From Saprospiraceae bacterium (lineage in GTDB: Bacteria > Bacteroidota > Bacteroidia > Chitinophagales > Saprospiraceae), in the NCBI GenBank assembly GCA_013001805.1, contig JABDLW010000642.1:1-13351 (forward strand): a stretch of 13,351 nt of DNA. Reading direction: 5' to 3'. Every line of letters begins with the position of its first letter. Positions within the stretch are counted from its first letter, which is position 1. The notes under the pieces are model-generated. The model made no database searches, was not told the DNA's origin, and saw only the letters and a program-made list of their open reading frames with translations. Both the position numbers and the translations under genes were made by a program. Shown one piece after another: positions 7,764 to 13,351 of the stretch.

Positions 7764-8666
7764 ATGAATTATCATATAAATCACCTTAAAGAACTGGAGT
7801 CAGAATCGATTTTTGTCATGCGGGAAGTGGCGTCCCAATTTCAAAATCCGGTGATCCTCTTTTCCGGAGGGAAGGACTCGATATTGATGACTTATTTGGC
7901 GGTCAAAGCATTTTATCCTGCCAAAGTACCTTTCACCCTATTACACGTTGACACCGGGCATAATTTCCCCGAGACATTAACCTTTAGGGACAAATTGGTA
8001 GAAAAGTATGGACTCAACCTGACTGTCGGATATGTGCAGGATGCGATAGACAAGGGATTGGTCACAGAAGAAAAGGGAACCAATGCCAGTAGAAATGGCC
8101 TCCAGATATTTACTTTGCTCGATGAGATTGAAAAAGGCAAGTTTGATGCAGCACTGGGTGGAGGAAGACGTGATGAAGAAAAAGCCCGGGCAAAAGAACG
8201 TTTTTTCTCACACCGGGATGAATTTGGACAATGGGATCCCAAAAATCAACGTCCCGAGTTGTGGAACTTATTTAATGGCAGAAAAAATCTGGGCGAACAC
8301 TTCCGGGTTTTTCCGATTTCCAATTGGACTGAACTCGATGTATGGCAGTATTTAGCCCAGGAGCAGGTGCCTCTTCCCAGCCTTTATTTCTCACATCGCA
8401 GAAAAGTCATCGAACGCGATGGTGTCCTGCTGGCGGATAATGAACATATCCTGAAGAAGCCCGGTGAAGACGTGTTTGAAGAAGTGGTCAGATGCCGCAC
8501 CATTGGCGATATGACCTGCACCGGCGTATGGCGTTCGTCGGCGGCCTCGGTCCAAGAAATCATCGCTGAAGTAGCCACCACTCGACTTACAGAACGCGGC
8601 GGTCGTGCCGACGATAAACGCAGTGAGACCGCAATGGAAGATCGTAAAAAGGAAGGCTATTTCTAG
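7764..8666 (+). CDS. cysD: Sulfate adenylyltransferase subunit 2 (ATP sulfurylase, small subunit)
   Basis: Together with CysN, forms APS from sulfate and ATP. The 300 residues show the PP-loop SGGKDS at 34-39, followed by LLHVDTGHNFPETLTFRD, the conserved GGGRRDEEKARAKER, FPISNWTELDVWQYL, and the typical C-terminus with RCRTIGDMTCTGVWRS and TERGGRADDKRSETAMEDRKKEGYF-type ending. This identifies CysD rather than the related PAPS reductase CysH. Length is normal. The ATG at 7764 is 21 bases after the cysC stop. The stop codon is followed at once by a 16-base tandem repeat. Confidence 0.97.
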   Translation: MNYHINHLKELESESIFVMREVASQFQNPVILFSGGKDSILMTYLAVKAFYPAKVPFTLLHVDTGHNFPETLTFRDKLVEKYGLNLTVGYVQDAIDKGLVTEEKGTNASRNGLQIFTLLDEIEKGKFDAALGGGRRDEEKARAKERFFSHRDEFGQWDPKNQRPELWNLFNGRKNLGEHFRVFPISNWTELDVWQYLAQEQVPLPSLYFSHRRKVIERDGVLLADNEHILKKPGEDVFEEVVRCRTIGDMTCTGVWRSSAASVQEIIAEVATTRLTERGGRADDKRSETAMEDRKKEGYF

Positions 8667-8698
8667 TAAGTGTTAGTTTGGTTAAGTGTTAGCTTGGT
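8667..8698 (+). repeat. Two-copy 16-base tandem repeat after cysD
   Basis: TAAGTGTTAGTTTGGT (8667-8682) is followed directly by TAAGTGTTAGCTTGGT (8683-8698), differing only at the eleventh base (T8677 versus C8693). It begins on the base after the cysD stop and fills the first part of the cysD-cysN gap. It is probably a small slippage duplication. It also places a GTG at 8686 in the cysN frame, which makes a false, 20-codon-longer cysN start look possible. Confidence 0.8.
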
Positions 8699-8745
8699 TT
8701 CCGCCTACTCAAGCGCAAAAAATAAATTATAAAAAAAGAGACAGA

Positions 8746-10014
8746 ATGACAACCAGTGAATCTTTAACAACTGAATTGCTCAGATTTACCACCGCAGGCT
8801 CGGTAGACGACGGAAAATCTACCCTGATTGGGAGGCTATTATATGATAGTAAGAGTATTTTCCAGGATCAATATGAAGACATCGAGCGCATCAGCGTGCG
8901 CAGAGGTGAAGAGGGCGTGAATCTCGCACTCCTGACAGATGGACTAAAAGCAGAGCGGGAGCAAGGCATTACTATTGATGTAGCTTATCGATATTTTTCC
9001 ACACCTAAGCGCAAATTCATTATTGCCGACACACCGGGACATATTCAATACACGCGGAATATGGTGACCGGGGCTTCCACGGCCAATGTAGCCTTGTTAC
9101 TTATTGACGCCCGGCTTGGGGTAGTAGAACAAACGCGAAGGCACGCCATCATTGCCTCCTTACTACAAATTCCTCACGTGGTTGTTTGTATCAATAAGAT
9201 GGACCTGGTTGACTTTAGCGAAGATGTATTTAATGAAATTCACGAGCAATTTGAAGCCTTCGCAGCTAAGTTGGATATAAAAGACTTTCACTTTATTCCC
9301 ATATCCGCACTAAAGGGTGATAACGTAGTAACACGAAGTAAGGAAACGCCGTGGTACGAAGGCCCCACATTGATTTACTATCTCGAAAACGTGCACATCG
9401 CCAGTGACCACAATTTTATCGATTGCCGATTTCCGGTACAACATGTGATCAGACCCTATAATGATGATTTTCACGATTACCGCGGCTATGCCGGAAGAGT
9501 AGCAGGGGGTATTCTGAAGGTGGGAGATGATGTGATGGTACTGCCGTCGGGCTTTACGTCAAAGATTGCAGCCATCGACACTTTCGAAGGCAAGTTGGTA
9601 GAGGCTTTTCCACCGATGTCGGTTACGATACTGCTCGAAGATGATATCGATGTGAGCCGGGGAGATATGATTGTCCGGGTGAATAATCAACCGGACGTGA
9701 CTCAGGATCTGGATGTGATGCTTTGTTGGTTTGACAATTTTAAACCGCTCATGCCACAGGGTAAGTATGCTATCAGACACACCACCCAGGAAGCAAGATG
9801 TATTGTGAAGGAAGTGAGATATAAATTGGATATCAATTCATTACATCGTCAGCTGGAAGATACCACACTTCAGATGAACGACATGGGGAGGGTTCTCCTA
9901 CGTACCACGAAACCCATGTTCACGGATTCCTACAAACAAAATCGCATCACTGGCAGCATTATTTTGATCGACGAAGGAACCAATCGCACGGTAGCTGCCG
10001 GAATGATCATATAA
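8746..10014 (+). CDS. cysN: Sulfate adenylyltransferase subunit 1 (GTPase subunit)
   Basis: GTPase partner of CysD; GTP hydrolysis drives APS formation. From the ATG at 8746 the protein is 422 residues. G motifs are G1 GSVDDGKS (18-25), G2 GITIDVAYR (74-82), G3 DTPGHIQYTRNM (95-106), G4 NKMD (150-153) and G5 SALKG (187-191). EF-Tu-like beta-barrel domains follow, with FPVQHVIRPY and a C-terminus ILIDEGTNRTVAAGMII. No APS kinase domain is fused, consistent with separate cysC. It is shorter than E. coli CysN (about 475) but has all domains. A GTG at 8686 in frame would add 20 unrelated residues running through the tandem repeat and a low-complexity A-rich leader; I reject it. AAAAAAAGAGACAG just upstream of 8746 may serve as a weak ribosome site. 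Confidence 0.96.
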   Translation: MTTSESLTTELLRFTTAGSVDDGKSTLIGRLLYDSKSIFQDQYEDIERISVRRGEEGVNLALLTDGLKAEREQGITIDVAYRYFSTPKRKFIIADTPGHIQYTRNMVTGASTANVALLLIDARLGVVEQTRRHAIIASLLQIPHVVVCINKMDLVDFSEDVFNEIHEQFEAFAAKLDIKDFHFIPISALKGDNVVTRSKETPWYEGPTLIYYLENVHIASDHNFIDCRFPVQHVIRPYNDDFHDYRGYAGRVAGGILKVGDDVMVLPSGFTSKIAAIDTFEGKLVEAFPPMSVTILLEDDIDVSRGDMIVRVNNQPDVTQDLDVMLCWFDNFKPLMPQGKYAIRHTTQEARCIVKEVRYKLDINSLHRQLEDTTLQMNDMGRVLLRTTKPMFTDSYKQNRITGSIILIDEGTNRTVAAGMII

Positions 10015-10041
10015 TGCATTGTACATTGGACGACCTTCTCT

Positions 10042-10068
10042 TTTGTAAAACAAATAAGGATAAATTTG
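10042..10068 (+). promoter_or_regulatory. Candidate Bacteroidota-type promoter upstream of the epimerase gene
   Basis: TAAATTTG at 10061-10068 matches the Bacteroidota -7 consensus TAnnTTTG exactly, and TTTG at 10042-10045 could be the -33 box. The 15-base spacing is shorter than the roughly 19-21 usually quoted, which weakens the call. It lies in the 125-base gap between cysN and the epimerase gene, a sensible place for a second transcription unit, and would leave a leader of about 65 bases. Confidence 0.35.
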
Positions 10069-10139
10069 CCGCCCAAATAAACGGGTAGCCAGATCTTCTA
10101 GCCAATAAACTAACTCGTATCAAACAGTTCTCTAAAATA

Positions 10140-11195
10140 TTGATTACCGGCACTGCCGGCTTTATTGGTTTTCACACGGCCAATAAATTCCTGTCGGAAG
10201 GTCATGAGGTCATTGGAATCGATTCGATCAACGATTATTATAATCCACAGCTGAAGCTGGACCGGTTGACAGAAGCGGGTATTTCCACCACATTTAGTGA
10301 ATGGAGAACCATGATCTCCAGCACAAAATTTCCCCGTTACCGGTTTATTCGGGCAAAATTGGAAGATAAAAAGGAAGTGCAGGAACTTTTTGCCAAAGAG
10401 CAATTTGACCAGGTGATTCATTTGGCGGCACAACCCGGGGTACGCTACAGTCTGAAAAATCCGGATGCTTATATTGAAAGTAATATTGTTGCCTTTATGA
10501 ATATTCTCGAGGCATGCCGGTACAACGGGGTAAAGCACCTCGTTTTTGCCAGTAGTTCGAGTGTTTATGGTCTCAATCAAAAGATGCCTTTAGCTACCCA
10601 ACAAAATGTAGATCATCCGGTAAGTTTATATGCCGCCACAAAAAAGAGCAATGAATTAATGGCACATACTTATAGCCATTTGTTCGGGCTACCCACTACC
10701 GGCTTACGATTTTTTACCGTCTATGGTCCCTGGGGCCGACCCGACATGGCAACGCAATTATTTGCCAACGCCATCGAAAAGAATAAACCCATCAAAATAT
10801 TTAATCAAGGAAAATTGAGTCGTGATTTTACCTACGTAGACGATATTGTCGAAGGTGTTTTCCTGGTTAGTGCTCATCCCCCGGTATCTACCTCACATTG
10901 GGATGCCGATGATCCGGATCCGGCATCTTCTCCGGCACCTTACAAAATATATAATATAGGAAATAGTGCACCGGTGCAACTTATGGACTTTATCAATGCC
11001 ATGGAAGAGGCGATGGGTAAGGAGGCAGAAAAGCAATATTTACCGATGCAACCGGGAGATGTGGTTGATACCTATGCCGATGTGTCGGCTTTACAAAAGG
11101 ATTTTGGCTACCAGCCAAACACGGGCATCAGGGAGGGTCTAAAAAAATTCGTTGCCTGGCATAAAAATTATCACCGGTCTGACCGGACATTTTAG
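10140..11195 (+). CDS. SDR-family NAD-dependent epimerase, UDP-glucuronate 4-epimerase-like (start uncertain)
   Basis: Probably interconverts UDP-GlcA and UDP-GalA. Visible are the Rossmann motif GTAGFIG (4-10), GIDSINDYY, LAAQPGVRYSLKNPDAY (95-111), the catalytic SSSSVYG region and Y164-x3-K168 (YAATKK), RFFTVYGPWGRPDM, and SRDFTYVDDIVEG. These fit the GAE/LspL branch of extended SDRs, about 350 residues. The start is odd: relatives begin M-K-(K)-I-L-I-T-G, but here the codons before TTG 10140 read S-K-I, and back to the in-frame TAG at 10086-10088 there is no ATG or GTG. TTG 10140 is the only standard start; it would trim the first strand by two or three residues. A CCGGC-ACT-GCCGG hairpin (10147-10159) lies just inside the gene. 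Substrate assignment is inferred from motifs and from ugd in the same locus. Confidence 0.87.
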   Translation: MITGTAGFIGFHTANKFLSEGHEVIGIDSINDYYNPQLKLDRLTEAGISTTFSEWRTMISSTKFPRYRFIRAKLEDKKEVQELFAKEQFDQVIHLAAQPGVRYSLKNPDAYIESNIVAFMNILEACRYNGVKHLVFASSSSVYGLNQKMPLATQQNVDHPVSLYAATKKSNELMAHTYSHLFGLPTTGLRFFTVYGPWGRPDMATQLFANAIEKNKPIKIFNQGKLSRDFTYVDDIVEGVFLVSAHPPVSTSHWDADDPDPASSPAPYKIYNIGNSAPVQLMDFINAMEEAMGKEAEKQYLPMQPGDVVDTYADVSALQKDFGYQPNTGIREGLKKFVAWHKNYHRSDRTF

Positions 11196-11207
11196 TTACC
11201 TACAAAT

Positions 11208-12173
11208 ATGCAGAAAAAATTTGCTCTGATTGGTGCAGCCGGATACATTGCGCCGCGACATATGGAAGCAATCAAAGCAACGGGACATCATTTGGTCGCT
11301 GCCTACGATAAAAATGATTCGGTAGGAATAATAGATAGTTTTTTCCCCGATGCTGATTTCTTTACGGAATTCGAACGCTTCGACCGGCATTTGGAAAAAA
11401 TAAAGAGAAAAGGACAGCAGGTAGATTATATCGCTATTTGTTCACCCAATTATTTACATGATGCCCATATACGCTTCGGCTTGCGTTATGGTGCTCATAT
11501 CATTTGCGAAAAGCCCATCGTTCTCAATCCCTGGAATATCGACGGACTTATAGAAATTGAGCAGGAAACCGGATTTAATGTCAATAGTATTTTGCAATTA
11601 CGGTTGCATGAGAGTGTGATTGCACTGAAGGAAAAAGTAGATGCATCACCCTCCGGTCAGGTGTTCGATGTGGATCTTACCTATCTTACTTCGCGGGGAA
11701 AATGGTATTATACCAGCTGGAAGGGTGACTTAAGCAAATCCGGTGGCATCGCTACTAATATTGGAGTGCATTTTTACGATATGCTGACCTGGGTATTTGG
11801 AGAGGTGGAAGAAAACTTAGTACACGTACATACCCACGACCGGGCGGCCGGTTACCTAAAACTTAAAAAGGCCAGAGTTCGCTGGTTTCTCAGTATAAAC
11901 TATGACTGTCTGCCTGACGAAGTCAAAGCCCGGGGATTGCGTACTTATCGATCCATTAAAATTGAAGGTGAAGAATTTGAGTTTAGTGGGGGATTTACTG
12001 AGTTGCATACGAAAAGTTATGAGTCCATTTTAGCCGGTCATGGATTTGGGCTGGAGGAAAATCGAACCGCAATCCAGATTGTGCACGACATCAGGAAAAG
12101 TAATCCGGTGGGCCTGGTGGGCAGTTATCACCCGTTGGCCGAATTACCGCTGGTCAAGCATCCCTTTGCATGA
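11208..12173 (+). CDS. wlbA: UDP-GlcNAcA 3-oxidase, WlbA/WbpB type (Gfo/Idh/MocA family)
   Basis: NAD-dependent oxidation of the C3 hydroxyl of UDP-GlcNAcA, the step before 3-amination on the path to 2,3-diacetamido uronic acids. The 321 residues begin with the Rossmann segment KFALIGAAGYIAPRHMEAIK, a hallmark of WlbA. Then come YDKNDSVGIIDSFFP, TEFERFDRHLEK, CSPNYLHDAHI, the Gfo/Idh motif EKP (101-103), ILQLRLHESVIALK, LTYLTSRGKWYYTSWKGD, and GGIATNIGVHFYDM with the conserved His 188. Length and motif order agree with the B. pertussis WlbA as I remember it. It lies 12 bases after the epimerase gene. Expected partners, a PLP aminotransferase (WlbC/WbpE) and an acetyltransferase (WlbB/WbpD), are not in the window and may lie further right. 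Its substrate could come from the dehydrogenase at 3486. Confidence 0.9.
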   Translation: MQKKFALIGAAGYIAPRHMEAIKATGHHLVAAYDKNDSVGIIDSFFPDADFFTEFERFDRHLEKIKRKGQQVDYIAICSPNYLHDAHIRFGLRYGAHIICEKPIVLNPWNIDGLIEIEQETGFNVNSILQLRLHESVIALKEKVDASPSGQVFDVDLTYLTSRGKWYYTSWKGDLSKSGGIATNIGVHFYDMLTWVFGEVEENLVHVHTHDRAAGYLKLKKARVRWFLSINYDCLPDEVKARGLRTYRSIKIEGEEFEFSGGFTELHTKSYESILAGHGFGLEENRTAIQIVHDIRKSNPVGLVGSYHPLAELPLVKHPFA

Positions 12174-12219
12174 CGAATTCAAGATGCGAACTGAAGCGTA
12201 GTCAATATCAGTTTAATGC

Positions 12220-12669
12220 ATGACGCCATTGACTAAAAGCAAAAAGGCCTCAATAGAAGGAGTCATTACCGATTGCCTGATGCGTCGGGACGACGTGGTT
12301 TTTGCTTATATTTTTGGCTCTTTTTTGACCGATTATTTTCGCGAGGGAAAAAGTGATATAGATTTAGGAATTTATTTTCAGAAGGATATAGATTTTTTTC
12401 AAATTTCTGACCTTGCCTATGAAATCCAAAAAATCCTTCCCGGTAATCCCGAAATCGATATCGTCCAGATGCAACAAAGAAGGTTGATTGTCAATCACGA
12501 AATTTTTAAAAATGGAAAATTGCTGATAAATCGGGATCCTAATTTGCACGAACGATTTCTCTTAACCCAATGGAGTCAATATATTGACTTTAAAATCAGC
12601 CGGCGTAAATTGGAGGCCGACATGAAAAACCCAATTATAAAAGAAAATAGAATCAAGGGTGGCAAGTGA
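12220..12669 (+). CDS. mntA: MNT-family nucleotidyltransferase, MntA-like antitoxin
   Basis: Minimal nucleotidyltransferase of 149 residues. The active site is visible: GS at 33-34 and SDIDLG with Asp 46 and Asp 48 (GS-x11-D-x-D), with a third acidic residue likely at Asp 80 in EIDIV. In characterised HepT-MntA pairs (type VII toxin-antitoxin) the MNT protein AMPylates the HEPN toxin and silences it; that is family knowledge. The next gene encodes a HEPN protein and its GTG start overlaps this stop by 11 bases, the arrangement expected for such a pair. The MNT frame is intact, while the HEPN frame is interrupted. The conserved spacing is usually ten residues between GS and D-x-D; here it is eleven. 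Confidence 0.85.
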   Translation: MTPLTKSKKASIEGVITDCLMRRDDVVFAYIFGSFLTDYFREGKSDIDLGIYFQKDIDFFQISDLAYEIQKILPGNPEIDIVQMQQRRLIVNHEIFKNGKLLINRDPNLHERFLLTQWSQYIDFKISRRKLEADMKNPIIKENRIKGGK

Positions 12670-13071
12670 CATCGTTTTAGAAAAGATTAACACGATCAGA
12701 AGATGTCTTGCCCGAATTACTGAAGTCACACGAAATGATCCGTCGACATTGCGGGATATCAATATTCAGGATATATATATATTTTGAATTTGCAAAGAGC
12801 GGTGCAAGCTTGTATTGATTTGGCGCAGACGGTAATAAAAGAAAAGCAATGGCCTCTTCCCGACACCTATCGGGAGTGCTTCGTTATACTGGAAGAAAAA
12901 AGCGTTTTATCAGCGCGAATATCCGGACAAATGCAGAAAATGTGTGGTTTTCGCAATATTGCCGTCCATGAATATCAAGCCTTGAATATTGATATTTTAA
13001 AATCAATATTGAAAAGCGACTTATCAGATCTGGAGAAATATCATTTAGAAATATTGGATTTTTTGAATTAG
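12659..13071 (+). pseudogene. hepT: HEPN-domain HepT-like toxin, frameshifted at an (AT)6 tract
   Basis: Two frames together encode one HEPN protein. The first starts at GTG 12659 (VASDIVLEKINTIRRC...) and stops at TGA 12785-12787 after 42 codons. The second frame resumes from 12784 (LNLQRAVQACIDLAQ...) and ends at TAG 13069-13071. It carries the HEPN RNase motif R-x4-H-x-Y as RNIAVHEY, with R at 12952-12954 and H at 12967-12969. The break is in an (AT)6 run at 12771-12782. Removing one AT gives CAG GAT ATA TAT ATT TTG AAT, reading QDIYILNLQRA without a stop and restoring a protein of about 136 residues, normal for HepT. No other disabling change is visible. Alternatives are true decay, a reversible slippage switch, ribosomal frameshifting, or a sequencing error. 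A TTG at 12784 would be the only start for the second part alone. Confidence 0.85.
12771..12782 (+). repeat. (AT)6 dinucleotide repeat inside hepT
   Basis: Six AT units followed by TTT. It sits exactly at the frame break of the HEPN gene. A change of one unit shifts the frame by two bases, so (AT)5 is in frame and (AT)6 is out of frame, with (AT)2 or (AT)8 also in frame. It is the only long dinucleotide run I noticed in the window. Confidence 0.9.
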
Positions 13072-13179
13072 AGAAGCTAACAAATGCCGATATGAAATTT
13101 TCCATTCTAAACCAGATGGAGAGATACCTAATATTTTCTGAAGCATTTTGACTGCATTTAGACACAATCGGATAAAACA

Positions 13180-13351
13180 TTGTCAACGCGGTCACTAACC
13201 TATCAACACATTTACGATGAGGAAGACTACGACTCACCCCGGTTGATGGTGCCTTTGATCTTGAAGAAATTATCAGTGGAAAGTGTAGTTGATGTAGGTT
13301 GTGGATTGGGCACCTGGCTCAAGGTTTTTGCTGAGCATGGATGTACTAAAC
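13180..13351 (+). CDS. Class I SAM-dependent methyltransferase, N-terminal part (3' end outside window)
   Basis: Only the first 57 residues are present. They read YQHIYDEEDYDSPRLMVP, then the S-adenosylmethionine-binding motif I VVDVGCGLGTWLKVF with the D-x-G-x-G-x-G glycine loop. This is a Rossmann-type methyltransferase of the kind common in glycan loci; the substrate is unknown. An in-frame TAG at 13159-13161 limits the start, and TTG 13180 is the only standard start upstream of the conserved region; the next ATG, at 13246-13248, would remove the DEEDYDSPR segment. The 108-base gap before it (13072-13179) shows no gene and no clear promoter or terminator. Confidence 0.8.
   Translation, partial: MSTRSLTYQHIYDEEDYDSPRLMVPLILKKLSVESVVDVGCGLGTWLKVFAEHGCTK

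Noticed and set aside
7913..8242. Minus-strand open frames within the + strand genes (for example in cysD, ugd and metH)
   Set aside because: They lie entirely within well-supported + strand genes, have low-complexity or basic compositions and no recognisable domain.
8686..8745. Longer cysN reading from a GTG at 8686
   Set aside because: The extra 20 residues come from the tandem repeat and an A-rich leader and do not resemble CysN; the conserved protein begins at ATG 8746.
10014..10088. ATG overlapping the cysN stop, in the same frame as the epimerase
   Set aside because: It runs 24 codons and ends at TAG 10086-10088 before the epimerase; the peptide shows no SDR features, so I do not treat it as the lost N-terminus or as a gene.
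12782..12787. Programmed -1 ribosomal frameshifting in hepT
   Set aside because: No canonical X-XXY-YYZ heptamer is present in the right frame, and a -1 shift would add one residue relative to the clean one-AT-unit removal; kept only as a minor alternative.
12784..13071. A stand-alone 95-residue HEPN protein starting at TTG 12784
   Set aside because: The missing N-terminal helix is encoded just upstream in another frame, so a frameshifted single gene explains the data better.

Overview
The window looks like a Bacteroidota chromosome, possibly of the Saprospiria type. Support comes from the gene families present (a winged-helix/nucleotidyltransferase regulator and an UpxY-like NusG paralogue next to surface-polysaccharide genes), weak Shine-Dalgarno signals, and one exact match to the Bacteroidota -7 promoter box. 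Every gene I can support lies on the + strand. I saw no rRNA, tRNA, CRISPR array or insertion sequence.

Layout. (1) Bases 3-1781 hold the C-terminal half of cobalamin-dependent methionine synthase (metH), a housekeeping gene that marks the left edge of the polysaccharide region. (2) Bases 1781-5381 hold a Wzz-like chain-length protein whose start overlaps the metH stop, a winged-helix plus degenerate nucleotidyltransferase regulator, a TviB/WbpO-type UDP-HexNAc 6-dehydrogenase, and a NusG-like antiterminator. Two hairpins follow the antiterminator (5373-5414 and 5456-5481). (3) Bases 5524-10014 hold UDP-glucose dehydrogenase (ugd), a small DUF2061 membrane protein, and the sulfate-activation genes cysC, cysD and cysN. 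(4) Bases 10140-12173 hold a UDP-glucuronate epimerase-like SDR with no ATG start and a WlbA/WbpB-type UDP-GlcNAcA 3-oxidase. (5) Bases 12220-13071 hold a HEPN/MNT (HepT-MntA, type VII) toxin-antitoxin pair whose HEPN gene is out of frame at an (AT)6 tract. (6) Bases 13180-13351 hold the start of a SAM-dependent methyltransferase that runs off the end.

How the genes work together (inference). The locus would supply precursors for a sulfated, uronic-acid-rich capsule, O-antigen or exopolysaccharide. Ugd makes UDP-GlcA, which the epimerase may convert to UDP-GalA. The TviB-type enzyme makes a UDP-HexNAcA that WlbA could oxidise at C3. CysDN and CysC make APS and then PAPS, the sulfate donor. 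Wzz would set chain length, and the NusG-like protein would help transcription through a long operon. No glycosyltransferase, sulfotransferase, flippase or polymerase is visible, so the locus probably continues to the right.

The most interesting single observation is the hepT reading frame. Removing one AT unit from the (AT)6 tract at 12771-12782 joins two halves into one complete HEPN protein of about 136 residues with an intact R-x4-H-x-Y motif. This suggests either a slippage on/off switch or a recent inactivation.
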